A stretch of DNA of 64,000 bases, taken from assembly GCA_022828595.1 (NCBI GenBank), contig JAKGHH010000003.1:53619759-53683758 (forward strand). The letters run 5' to 3'. The first letter of the stretch is position 1; every line of letters begins with the position of its first letter. The DNA is from Nelumbo lutea. Taxonomy: Eukaryota > Streptophyta > Magnoliopsida > Proteales > Nelumbonaceae. The notes below the pieces were generated by a model. It saw only the letters and a program-made list of their open reading frames with translations, had not been told where the DNA came from and did no database searches. Positions 35,801 to 47,344 of this stretch are shown here, one piece after another. Made by a program: the position numbers and the translations under genes.

Positions 35801-37786
35801 TACAATAATAGAAACCTCTCTTATATTTTGATCAAATACCTCCCCTACAGTTTGAAGAAAACGTGAAGTTGCCTCCTTTTTGTCATCTTTCCAATGGAAA
35901 GTTCTGATGTAATGTATTTATTTTTTGAAATGCCATATTTACCCCTAGCTAGTATATATATATATATTTTTTTTACTTTGGGCAAATGTAAAACACTATT
36001 CATTATACTTAACCTTTTGGCACTGCCACAAGCAATGCGAATCCAATGACCGAGCAGCAATAGTGACAAGTCTCACCATCCCTCACTTCCTCTTTTCTTT
36101 CTCCTCCCCCCTTTTTCCTTCTCTTTCCGTCTCTTGCTTCCAAGTTCCATCTTCTCTACAGCGAGCGAACATGGGAGAAACCATATTAGTCCAATAATTG
36201 CTTCATTCTTTCATCTTCCCATCATTCTTTTTTCGGTCCTTCTATCTCTCTCTATTAATTTTCCCTCTTTCACTCGTTGCTACAACTAAACCAAAGTAAT
36301 CATCCATCACCAAACCAACCCGGTATCTTCCAATATTGAATCCATGTTTGCTCTCACGCCAACAAGATCTATCTCATCATCAATTATCAAATGTTAACAA
36401 ACTGTGAGATATTCTCCATACCCTCAAATCAGTCTATCTTGGGTATCACACCATAAATGGACATTTGGTTTTACAATTCCAATTGATTGTAGGTGGTTAA
36501 AGACATCCTAAGCACCTAATTTCACACATACAAAGGAATAGTTGATTATCAGAAAACCTAGGTGATAGTTGCATCATTCTAGTGATTAAATTGAGGTGCC
36601 AACAGCTAAATACCATCATCATTCTCTATTTCTATAGTTCTATTTAAATTGTTACACTTGCTAACCCACCAAATTGACGACCTCCACCGCCATTGTTATC
36701 GAACCAAAGTTTCCCTCCTCGTCCCACCCTTTCTTTGTAACTATAACATCTCAATGCCGAGTATCTCATTATTGAAGCCTTGAAGGTAATAAATAAGGGT
36801 GAGGGTATCTCTTTTGTGCTATTAATCGATTACAGTAGTAGGTTGACCATTGATAGATGTTGCATATGGTACTTGATATGGCATTTTGGTAATTTTGATG
36901 GATCTATTATTGAAGAATTAATGGAAGGGAGATATTTATGCCTTTTTTTTCTAAACATAAGGAGAGATTTTGTTAGGGCCAATAGAGAAAGTAGGTTTAT
37001 AAGATTGTGAAAATTAAGGGGAGTTTTTTTTTATTTTACTCTACTAATAAGTATGCACGTGGCATTTTTTTGTGATGATGATGATGTAAGAAAATAATAT
37101 ATTTTCAAAGTTTTTACAATTTTTTATATTTTTATATCTATAAAAATTATTCTTATTTGTCACACTATAATGAATATATGATATTAGATATGCCCAGATG
37201 TTTTCTACAAATATTTTTATATGTTTTCATATTTTTTTAATTATTATTATTTAACTATGACATCAAAGGTAAATACATTTTAACCCAAAAGGTTGAATTG
37301 TTGACTCTCCACCAAACAAGAAAATAACTCCACCTTTAAAGTTGTATTTTATTTTTATCACCAATAAAACAATTATTTTTTATCGCATTTATTTTTCTTT
37401 AATTTGGTTAATTAATATAGGATTAAATGAAATAATGGGGTTAATACCCTAAATAAAAAAAAATTAATGAGAAGGAATCGAATGACGAGAAATGTAGTAG
37501 TTAAAATTACATTTTGTGCCCTCATAATTAGAGAGCTAAAAAATGGGTCGACAATAGATTAACAATCAAGGCTGAGATTTTGGCACCACAACCCTATTGC
37601 ATGCATGAACCCAACTAACTACTTTACCCCCCTTGTACATCACCGTCTGAGAGCAAGCGGGTTCGATACGACTCGACACTAGCTTTGTATCACCTCTCAC
37701 TCACTCAGAGCAACCACACCAAACTCGTGAAAATGGGTTCAATCCCAACACTGTTAAAAGAAAGGGGAAGAAGACAGATCGGGGGG
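32858..37786. other. Long AT-rich intergenic region, no gene recognised
   Basis: Several open frames of 60-90 codons (for example 33069-33332 minus, 35389-35631 plus, 36780-37010 plus) lack recognisable domains and start context. 33900-34860 and 37080-37500 are strongly AT-rich. 33360-33540 contains TAGTACCT and AAACTTCAAAACATG words typical of old short repeats. A CACGTG lies near 33500. Confidence 0.45.
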
Positions 37787-37823
37787 AGAGATAGAGAGAC
37801 AGAGGAGAGAGAGAGAGAGAGAA
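37787..37823. repeat. GA-rich microsatellite
   Basis: AGAGATAGAGAGACAGAGG followed by an uninterrupted (GA)n run. Confidence 0.85.
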
Positions 37824-38173
37824 ATGTCAAGGAATCATGGGGAAGATGAATAGTATTTTTCTTGACCGAATATTTTTATTTTTGTAAAATAATAAACATG
37901 ATGCTATTTATTATAAATTAAAATAATAATTAAATGTTTTATAAAAACTTTAAGGTATATACTTATCATGTGAACATTTATAAATCTTAAGTACTAAACT
38001 ATTTATTCTTTTATTAGTATTTTTGTATAAATTTCTTATGATTAAAAATCATTTTTTGATATAAATGTAGATTTGATAGATTATTTATAATAATACCAAA
38101 TTTGAATAGATTTTTCTTTTTCTTTAGTCGAAGTTGTTGAACAAAATGTTATTTGTTTTATTTGCATGTGGAT
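37824..38173. other. AT-rich intergenic
   Basis: Nothing recognised. Similar in word content to 34560-34800 (GATATAAATGTAGATTTGATA). Confidence 0.4.
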
Positions 38174-38401
38174 ACCAAGGTTCAAAATATCAATACATCG
38201 GTATGGGCGTCTCAGGCGAATCAATACTCCTTTTTTTTTCTTTTTTTTTGAAACCGGTTTAGGGGAACCGATTTAGGGCTCGTCCACCCATGAACCGGTC
38301 AGACCCCCAATACATTTACTATAGGGGTGTATCAGAAAGGTCCCAAGACGATACATATCGGCCAATCCAGACCAATACATGTCAATACTTTGAACCTTGG
38401 T
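38174..38401. mobile_element. MITE with CCAAGGTTCAAA terminal repeats
   Basis: Left ACCAAGGTTCAAAATATCAA and right (reverse complement) ACCAAGGTTCAAAGTATTGA. Interior with CGGTATGGG and CGATACATATCGG words. About 228 bp, no coding capacity, target duplication unclear. Confidence 0.62.
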
Positions 38402-40020
38402 GGACACAAATGATTATAAAAGTCAAGGTTCAAACTATCATAAACGCAAGATATATCAATATGGCAATTTTAAGAAATGTATGTATTAGGGTATGCTTTA
38501 GAAACATATAGATACAAATGAAAAATAATGATACATATGGGTACACTAATAAACTGAAGTAAATCTTAGGGATTCAGCCCCCCCTACTTTGCTAGTACCC
38601 CACCCTATAAACTGGATCCTATTCGTGAATTTGACATCAATTCACAGTTAGGATTTAGTCCAGCCTTAGAAATCTTAAAAATAAACTGTAAAAACCCTAA
38701 ATCTTAAATATATATATATATTAGAAACAATAGATATAAGTTTTATATAATTATAAATTAATTATTTAAACATAAAAAACCTTACTTCAAGGGTTTATGT
38801 AAATTGTGAAATGTTAGGACACAATTGGTAGTCATTTGAGTTTGATGGAAGAACTAAAATTTATATTTATGTATCTTAGTTTTCATAAATCAATATAATT
38901 TATTTTAATATTTATTAGTATATAAATTTTAGGAAAAAGCATATGCTAAAAAATGATTAGGAAAACCTGGTAATTTATTAATGGGAGAGGCCAAACCCAT
39001 GAGCTGGGTTGCTCTACATACTCGTATGAGAGGGATTGGGCCAAATGTAATTCAGTGTGTCTTTGAGTTGCAGGGAAACAAAAAGGGATAGGGATTATGT
39101 ACAATGACGAAAAGATGTGGTGCACCAATATTAAGAGCAACATTTAAAATAGTCGAACAAACAAACAAATTATTCAAAGCTCTCGGCAAAACATCCAAAT
39201 CAATCACAAATATGTTTTCCTTAGGTGGGCTCTCAATGGCACATTCTATAATCCACACAAAGGTCATGTCTAGGAATACCGATGATGGCTTAAAATTGGA
39301 ATTGATAACTTTGCTCAATTGATATAGTCACTATCTCACCCAAGCCTGGAATTGATATGGTCACTATCTCACCCAAAACAAATGGGAAAGCATTCTAGGG
39401 AATATCTCCTTTTTCTTGTCCAGTGGACCTAACCAAACGGACTGTAAGAGATTTCGCCTTCCTACAACGTATCCTTACCTTAACTATGTGAAACGATATA
39501 TGGTACTTATAATTTAATCCTTAAATAAACCCTAAGATCACCCAAGAATTTAAAACCAAAACCCACCATAACATATCAAGAGGTTGTTGGATCTACTACA
39601 ATTTATTTAAAAATGTTTTACAATGTCTTCATACAAATCGGAAAACATGGGTGAAAAGCATTTATTGGTGAATAGATGCCACATAACATAAGTTGAATCT
39701 TGAAAAAAAAAAACACCAATGTGTTTGGGGAACTTTAAAATTAAAAAATAAAAGCTTTCAAGCTTCCCCCCAGTGAGAAATGGCACCACTGGCACAAGGC
39801 CGATCCAAAATCGGTTGGTTTTATTCGATTCTGATTCAGCTCGGTGGGCAACCGCTAAGTAGATCATTAAATAACCGCATACCACATAATTTCCTGTAGA
39901 TGATCGGCCCCTTTTGATAGTAGTTTTTCCATCAACCACCATCGTCGTACCTACCTAACCATAAGCTGAAAGATTGGCTATCGTAAACAAAGACGATTAC
40001 AGGCTTGAGGGAGATTTAAG
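38402..40020. other. Intergenic, no gene recognised
   Basis: A short duplication of TTGATAT(A/G)GTCACTATCT plus CACCCAA occurs at 39319-39343 and 39352-39377. Minus-strand open frames at 39052-39318 (88 codons) and 39607-39942 (111 codons) have no recognisable domain. The latter starts at a real ATG and could be a first exon, but nothing supports it. Confidence 0.4.
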
Positions 40021-40561
40021 ATGGAGAAAATTCAGGCTTAGAAGCGAAACAAGTGATTGAAATTTAAGACAATCGAAGTATTTAGAGATAATTTTATATT
40101 TACATTAAACATGAAACTGCTCGCGAAGAGTTGAATCTCATTGGTAGAATTTCAGGGGTCAAATGCTTCTGCAATTTCGCTAAGGATGATAAATTAGAGA
40201 AATAAAAATGTAATACTAGATTTTAGATCTCATTAGCAAGCTATGACATTAGAATTTGACAGCCATAAATCCCGGCATAACCTCTGTTTACTCTTCATGA
40301 AAGAAGAAAACCGAAAAAAAAAAGGAAATCAGAAAAGAAGGTAAAAATCAAGATAAATGAACATAGGAATATATTGAAATCTTAACCAATTCTTATCATT
40401 CAATACCTCATTGATTCTTTTCCATCAATAGCTCAGAAAAGATACATAACCCCATCAATGAAAAGAGAACAAAGAAGAGCATACATCACATATCATCTAT
40501 ATTAACAGATAACCATAAGAGATAAAAACAAAAAATGCAAAAGATAAAATAGGCCGAAACC
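40021..40561 (-). other. 3' UTR/flank of histone H4 copy 3
   Basis: Contains ATATTAACAGATAACCATAA, which matches words downstream of the other H4 copies. Confidence 0.4.
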
Positions 40562-41005
<444 letters not shown>

Positions 41006-41041
41006 TTAAGCGAACGAGTTTACGCCGTAGGATTGGACAGC

Positions 41042-41107
41042 GATCCGTGAAGTTGCTTTAGGGAGAGGTCTAGTCCGTCAGATCATAAAAGCTGAAATTT
41101 TATTGGT
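41042..41107 (-). promoter_or_regulatory. Histone-type promoter module of H4 copy 3
   Basis: Minus strand order: ACCAATAAAA (41098-41107), TGATCTGACGGAC (41073-41085), CACGGATC (41042-41049), then TGTCCAATCC. Matches the other H4 promoters. Confidence 0.6.
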
Positions 41108-42539
41108 TGAATAGACAAAGCGAGTATCGGCGCTTTGTTCTCTTCTCCCGCTCTCTTTTGGATTTTGGAATTTCTGATTTTGCCGAGCGGGCTAAAAACT
41201 TCACTTATGACTGTAATACCGCCTTTGTTTTCTTCTTCCACTCGATTGTGACACGTGCACAAAACAAGGGTGTTATGGTCAAGATCTAGATTGCATAGCT
41301 TCGTTTAATACACATAACGACTAATTGATTACGATGTCCTCGTTAGATGCTACATGATGCAACTTGATTGGTCCTAATCAATAGCACTATAATCAGGTCG
41401 AATTCGATTTATCAAGTCATATCCAAATCTGATCTGACTATCAAAGCCAAAGCTAAGGGGATGTCAAAAAACCAGAAAATAAGGGGACCGAAATCAGTTC
41501 CTATTTTAGTTCAAATCCCTTTCATGGTGCTCAAAATTTTAAAGAAAATTTAAAAATTGAAAAAATAACATTGAATTTATTTAATTATATATGAATAGAA
41601 TGTAGCAAAAATTTATATTTATATATAATCTATCCATATGCAGAATCTTAATTTATTTTGTAGAGCTATAAACATTCAAAAAGACTATAATCCACATTTT
41701 ATGCACCAATGTGCTCTTGAATTGGCATCAATTCCAAGCGGGCACCTAGCCACCTACCCCAATAATACTTTAAGCTTACAAATTCTGACCTTGGCTTGAT
41801 CAGTCATTTTCCCTATAATTTATACATGCTCTTTTTTTTTTTTGTCAAAAATGGTATACTCTACCTCCCATCCAATCCGATTATTAAATGGCAGATTCAG
41901 CTTCTTTACTCTTTAGATTCTCTTGCATCATGGATTAAGGTACATCGTCTTCATAAATCCCCCCTCCCCCCTTTGTTGTTTAAGTTGCTTCCAAGAAACT
42001 ATTCACTTTTAGAGGGTGTTCTTTTTCTAAATTTTGAGAGGGGAAATTGGTTGATGGGATTTTGATTCCCTTTAAACAAAAATCCTATGTTCTATTTTCA
42101 ATTTTATGGTGGGATCAAAAAAAGTTTATCTTCTTGGGATACCTATCTCCTAGGTGGATAAATATCCTTTCCACCTTGGAAAATTGTCAACACTTGAATG
42201 GGACAAAAATACCCTGTAATAATAGACTTTATAATTAAAATAGTCATTGTCTTATTTGCATGGGAAATAAAAGAACATGGGTGAATGCACTTACCCAAAG
42301 AAGTGTTTCCATGAAAGACTTACTTGAAAAAATAAGTTAATGAAAAACGAACATGACCTTGAATTATCTAACAATTATCTAAAACCTTCCTTATTTGTTA
42401 TTAACCATCGTGTTCTATAAACATGTAACATCCTGCGATTAATATATTGTTAGAAATTATTAAATTATTCTTTTAAAATTTCTCCAACTTGTTGTTGCTC
42501 AGCCCACACATGAACGGGATTCCATGACGTGGCAACGAG
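41108..42539. other. Distal H4 copy 3 flank and AT-rich intergenic DNA
   Basis: 41336-41360 matches the region upstream of H4 copy 1. Beyond that there are only short open frames without motifs. Confidence 0.45.
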
Positions 42540-42790
42540 ATGCTGGAGGTGGCAACATCGGCGACGGTTGTGGCATTGCCATCTGTGGAGTTATGTGAAA
42601 AGGGACAAAGTGTGCGATGTGTAAAGAGATCGGAGGAGGAAAAGACGTGTGTGAGATGCCTTGTGGTCACATGTTTCACTGGATGTGTACACTGCCATAG
42701 CTTGCCAAGAGGAATACTTAACCTTGTTGTAGACTCCGAATTCCGACGAATGATGTGATGGAAAGATTGAGAAACTCTAGGGTGTGCTTG
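42540..42790 (+). pseudogene. RING-H2 finger gene fragment (broken)
   Basis: The frame from 42540 reads VVALPSVELCEKG, the linker commonly found before plant RING-H2 fingers. After a one-base frame change the next frame reads KCAMCKEIGGGKDVCEMPCG then HMFHWMCTLP, followed by a TAG and, after a TAA, PCCRLRIPT. This gives the C-x2-C ... C-x-H-x2-H-x2-C ... C-x2-C ligand order of a RING-H2 finger of the E3 ubiquitin ligase type, with a stop at the position usually held by Trp and another at the first Cys of the last pair. No introns or flanking domains are seen, so a retro-copied or captured fragment is likely. Confidence 0.7.
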
Positions 42791-43687
42791 TTATACAGTT
42801 TTGTATGCCCTTAGCTTCAATCAAAATGATGTACTTTATGAATTTATTGTAAATGAATAAAAATGCATTTTTGATTCATGTTCCCTTGGAATGTTTCTGT
42901 GTAATACCCTTAAACTAGACACTTAATGAGACTCGCGTTAGTTTAGAATGTTCACAGCCAGTGGGTCGGTCTGGGAGACCTATCCTGATAATGCTGACAC
43001 TGTGGTGCCACCAAGTCGGTTGGGATGGCTTGTCTCAACTACCAGGGTTAGACCCTAGGCACACACAGTGTGGGATTAATTGAATATTTGAACTGGACCA
43101 GATTTCCAATATTGCCCTGGACCTTGGAGATTGATGGGCAAAACTGGAAAGTTACACCCGACCCCTAGACTTGATTATGATACTGCACTAGGTGTCGGAT
43201 TGGGCTGTCTTTGATGTACCAATCAGTGAGATCCTTAGCGGGGGTCAAAACCTGGGTATGTTGGGACAGTCTAAGAATTCATCTGAGTGGGTGATTATAA
43301 TGATAGGATCAGCCCCTTTGTCAGACAAAGGTAATGATCGGGGATGCACTCTCACAGATGGAAACCAAGATTGCCGGTAGCCAATTTCAATTGTTGAGAT
43401 TTGTTTTGCAAAATATATTTTATATGAGATATAAAAGTATATATATTATGGTTTCTAAAATGTTTGCAAGAAGATTTTAATTCTCGGGATCCATATAAGT
43501 AGAGAGTGCAACACTGTTCCTTGTAGCCAAGGGAGATGTCCTCTCTTGTCGGGCAGTGTATGATCATTATGGGCTGAGAGGTTAAGTGTAAGGCCATTGA
43601 GGATAATACCTGATGGGCTAATCTTGCATCTGCCCACAGTCCCTGGGTGTTACAAGGTGGCTTGGCCCAGGGACCACTTAGGGTAAG
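42791..43687. other. Intergenic, moderate GC, no gene recognised
   Basis: Higher GC than its surroundings and without a supported frame. It may belong to the same LTR-type element as the next entry. Confidence 0.35.
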
Positions 43688-44652
43688 TGTTGGGCCCATA
43701 AAGCCCATCTGATGGGTTTTCAGGGGGTGCACTGTCCATAACAGTGTATTCGGCCAGGCCTTATAACAAAGGCTGGGCTGAACCCATGTGGCTGATGTGT
43801 AGATCAATGTTTGGGTCCCACGCCATACAAAGAAGCCCAACTGGGCAGCAGTTTGGAAGGCTTGATGAATACATAACCCTAAATGGGCCTTAAGCCCATT
43901 TTGAACTGGGCTAATTTGATTAGTCTTTAAGGGACGAATTCTGAGATAAGATCAACTGATAGGATTGGGCCCACACCCTATCCACTCAAAGAGTCCAAGA
44001 TCTAAATGAGATTTAGATTTGGAAACTTCCTAATTAGATTAGGAACTGGTTGATCTAATCTGCAGATAAGATAAGGATTATCCCTTATCTTAAAGGGACT
44101 TCTAATCCAGATATGATTTGGGTTAGCAACTCCTAATGGGATTAGGAGCTGATCCCTTTAAGTCTATAAAAGGAAGAGGGGCGGCAGCCTTTAGACAAAA
44201 CATCCAACATACTCAAGTTTTGTCTTCAGAGCTGAGATCACAGAGGAGAGAATTTTGCACCCTGCAAATTCTCTCTAGCCGCCTCCTTCCTGCAGTCGCC
44301 GCCTGCAGTAGTCGTCCAGGTGATTCTTGGGAAGAATAAAGTTCTTAGGAAGGACACTGCTGATTCTACTCCACCTTGCACTGCGCCATCTTCAGTGGGA
44401 GCAGATTTTGGTTTCTACCTTGGGCGTGAACACCTCCATTGAGAGATAATATTTCTCTGTATCAGGTATTATCTCTCTCTCCTCCTTTTGGTTCAGATCT
44501 GGTTCAGTTTGTGGTTCAAGAATGATCATTGAAAATATGATTTTCTAAATAGGAAATTCGATTCCCAATTGAAGGGAGAGAAAATTTTTTGAAATTCGCC
44601 CCCTTTATTCCGCAATCTTGGGCGTCCATGTGATGGATTTCCTATCCCTTCA
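43688..44652 (+). mobile_element. LTR-like block (possible solo or truncated copia-type LTR)
   Basis: Begins TGTTGGGCCCATAAAGCCCA, a typical LTR start, and contains a TATA box (TATAAAAGG at 44165-44173). It ends CTATCCCTTCA, followed by ATGCTTGTCAAA, which may be a worn primer-binding site. TG...CA ends are present. There is no second LTR, no internal coding region and no 5-bp duplication, so this remains tentative. Confidence 0.4.
44165..44173 (+). promoter_or_regulatory. TATA box of the LTR-like block
   Basis: TATAAAAGG preceded by AAGTC and followed by a GA-rich leader; typical of a polymerase II promoter within an LTR. Confidence 0.45.
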
Positions 44653-44689
44653 ATGCTTGTCAAAATAGGTTGTAATCTAAGAAATTATT

Positions 44690-45705
44690 GTGGAGATTGA
44701 TTTTAGGGATTATTGGACTACAATTCCCCTCAGGAATTTTACTAGCTAGTTGTGGTGGAATTCTTGGGGCACTAAATTGCTCCAGGACTGTATCTACCTG
44801 TGCCCTTTATTTAGATGAATTCATCCAAGAAGGGCATAGACACAAGTGTTTCTCTTGGTTCTTCAATCTGGAGATGAGAGTTACTTTATTGGGCTTGATG
44901 AGCCATAAGAAATCCAATAACTTTTGCCAATTTTTTATCATGACAGACGAGAAGTATTCATCGAATGCCTTTTGCTTTTGCAGACTCACAAATCACAACC
45001 CTATCATTTCATTCAAAATGCATATGTCCTAAGTATTTCCCTCCAACTCTGCAATCATAGTCACATTTTCAACAACCATTTCCATGAAATTGGTCTTATG
45101 GACAGCTGAGAGCGCTTTGCGATTCATTAGGGTGCGACCCATAAAATTCATGTGTAATCAGTTCACATCCAAAAAAAGCAGAGTTGTTTTTCTTACTTGA
45201 TTTGTGACTGGATGTCTTTGTTGCTTTGAGATATCAAAAGTGTTTGGCTGAAATGGTATCGTGTTGAACGAGACCCACCGGTGGTTCAGGAGTTTCCAGA
45301 TATGCACACTATATACTTGCTGTGGAGGGCCTAGGCCCTAGAGGACTCTGTTTGTCCTCTCCTTGCTGATACTCCATCAACTGCAACATACCTAACAGGA
45401 GGCCCTTTGGGTTTTGCTCCTTCACACCCACAACAAGGAAAACCAACTTCTAAAATCCTACTGTATGATGCATCTCTCACTAGAGTTGAACAATAATCTA
45501 AAGCAAAAAAGAAAGAAAAAACAGGATTTACGTGTTGAAAGTAATGATTGAGAGAGAAAGGCTGGAAGGGTTTAGGAGGCTTTTTTATCTTCTTACAGAA
45601 CAATGGAGAGATGAATTGACTGAAAGAAAAAAAAAGGAGGATGCTAGACCTCTGAAACAATAGGATGTGGATTGTGGAGATACAAGAGTTGAAATATTTC
45701 ATCAA
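44690..45705 (-). other. Coding-like but unassigned minus-strand stretch
   Basis: Minus-strand open pieces include a 124-codon frame (45331-45705, with GFPCCGCEGAKPKGPPVRYV) and a 60-codon frame (44807-44989, with KAFDEYFSSVMIKNWQKLLD). They are separated by stops. I recognise no family. They could be exons of an old host gene or captured fragments, since the end of a TIR element related to the one at 7312 follows at 45767. Confidence 0.25.
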
Positions 45706-45766
45706 TTGGGTTTTGTTTTAAAATTTTGAGAAATATGGAGGGTAAATTTTCTATTTTATTTTTTTA

Positions 45767-45850
45767 TTAGTGTCAATTGTTAGAAAAATTTAAGGGTAGT
45801 TTAAGACAATATGTAAACAGTAAGGGTAGAATTAGTTAATTTCCTAAACC
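45767..45850. repeat. End fragment related to the 7312-8645 TIR element
   Basis: GTCAATTGTTAGAAAAATTT, AAGGGTAGTTTAAGACAATA and TAAACAGTAAGGGTAGAATT parallel the right end of the element at 7312-8645 (8590-8665). No matching left end is found nearby. Confidence 0.5.
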
Positions 45851-46059
45851 TGAAAAGTAAGTATTTTAAGAAATTTACCATTTTTTATTTTGTTTGCTAC
45901 GTTCCCACGGTCCCTCATTTTCCCCAATTGTTGGGATTCTCTCTTGGTTAGGTTGTTTTTTCCTGCGTCGGAGTGGTAGGATTTTTCATCAATTAAAAAA
46001 ATGATAATGTTATTACTGTTCATAAAATTATTTTTTTTATGAAACAATGTAAAAAATGG

Positions 46060-46500
46060 AAGCTGGCATCTTGTTATTAAAGTGGATATGATGAAAGCCC
46101 ATGATAGGATAGAATGGAATTATTTTATTTTTGGTCATAAAGGCCTTAGGTATTTTATATGAGTGGTGTGATTTTTTTTTTTTTGTACTTTATATTATTT
46201 ATTTTTTATTCTTGTGAATGGTTCCCCTAAGGGATTTTTTTTATTGCTTGTTAGACAAGGTAATTCATTATCTCCCTATTTGTTTATTTTAGCCTTTGAG
46301 AGTTTTTGTATAATACTTGTTAAAGTTGAAGATTTAAGTTTGACTCATGAGGTTGAAATAAGGAATGCTCCCTTTCTTCTCATTTTTTTACTAATGATGT
46401 GTTTTTGTTTATTAGAGCATTTAGAAAAGAGGTTTCTAATTTATTGGACATTTTAAATAAATTTTCAAGGAATGTCTCGTTAGTTAATGAACTTTAATAA
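46060..46500 (+). pseudogene. LINE reverse transcriptase fragment
   Basis: Plus strand: VIKVDMMKAHDRIEWNYF, then after stops LVNGSPKGFFLLLVRQGNSL and SPYLFILAFESF, and in a shifted frame FTNDVFLFIRAFRKEVSNLL with DILNKFS. These are reverse transcriptase blocks of a plant L1-type LINE. The catalytic pair reads T-N-D instead of A-D-D. About 440 bp survive, with stops and frameshifts. Confidence 0.85.
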
Positions 46501-46568
46501 TCTAGTATTTACTAGTGGTGGCTGTGCAATGCATGGGCTTTGTTAAAAGAATTATAGGTAAAAGGAGA

Positions 46569-47344
46569 TAGGGGTGCAAATTGGATGGGCCCAACCTGAG
46601 CCCCATCCAGCTCAATTGAAGTATTTTTTATAAGTTGGGATTGAGTTTTTGAACTTTAAACTGGTCTTGGGCCAGAAACTCAAATTTAACATAAACCTAA
46701 GTTGGGCTTGGATTAAGGTATCAAGTAGCCCAACCCAAGACAATCCAATTTGAGATTGCACAACATTTTATGATATGCATATCTACATATTATCAATCTA
46801 TTTCTACTTGGAAATTGGGCTATAATGTTAAACACACAGAAGCCCAAGCCTAGCTCAAGATATTGGGTTAAGATTAGGTTGGGCCTAGGTTGGTAAGAGA
46901 AAAAATATTGGTACTTTTCAATAATTAATAATTACTTACTAATAAATAACAAAAATAGAATAGCAATAATTATGGATAATTTACTAATCAAGGCCCAAGT
47001 TTACCATTCCAACCTTAGCTCGAATTTACCAACCTAGACCCAACTTGAGCTTAACCCAGCATCTTAGGCTAGGCTTGGGGTTAGGTATGTTGAGCTTTGT
47101 AGCCCAATTTCCAAGCAGAATATGTTGATAATATGTTGATATGCATATCATAAAATGTTGGGTAGGCTCAAATTGGGTTAGGTCAAGCTTAGGCTACCCA
47201 AGCCCAAGCTTAACATGAGTTTAAGTTAGGTCTGAATTTTTTGGCTGAACTAGCTTGAAGTTTGAAAACTCAAGCTCAACTTGTACAAAAATTTTGGTTA
47301 AGTTGGATTGGGCTCAAGTTGGGCCCATCTAAGCCACACCCTTA
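46569..47344. mobile_element. Fold-back element, 776 bp, arms of about 330 bp
   Basis: Starts TAGGGGTGCAAATTGGATGG and ends with the near inverse (GGGCCCATCTAAGCCACACC then CTTA). Successive left-arm blocks (GATGGGCCCAACCTGAGCCC, ACATTTTATGATATGCATAT, CTTGGAAATTGGGCTA, CTAGGTTGGTAA) are mirrored in order by the right arm, leaving a spacer of only about 90 bp (46893-46985). No ORF. TAGGG/CCCTTA ends hint at a hAT relationship, but no 8-bp duplication is seen. Confidence 0.82.

Noticed and set aside
37787..37823. GA tract as a GAGA-factor promoter element
   Set aside because: No TATA box or gene lies at a suitable distance; a simple microsatellite is sufficient.
39607..39942. 111-codon minus-strand frame starting with a true ATG
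   Set aside because: No recognisable domain, no promoter and AT-rich composition. It could be a first exon, but nothing in the sequence supports it.
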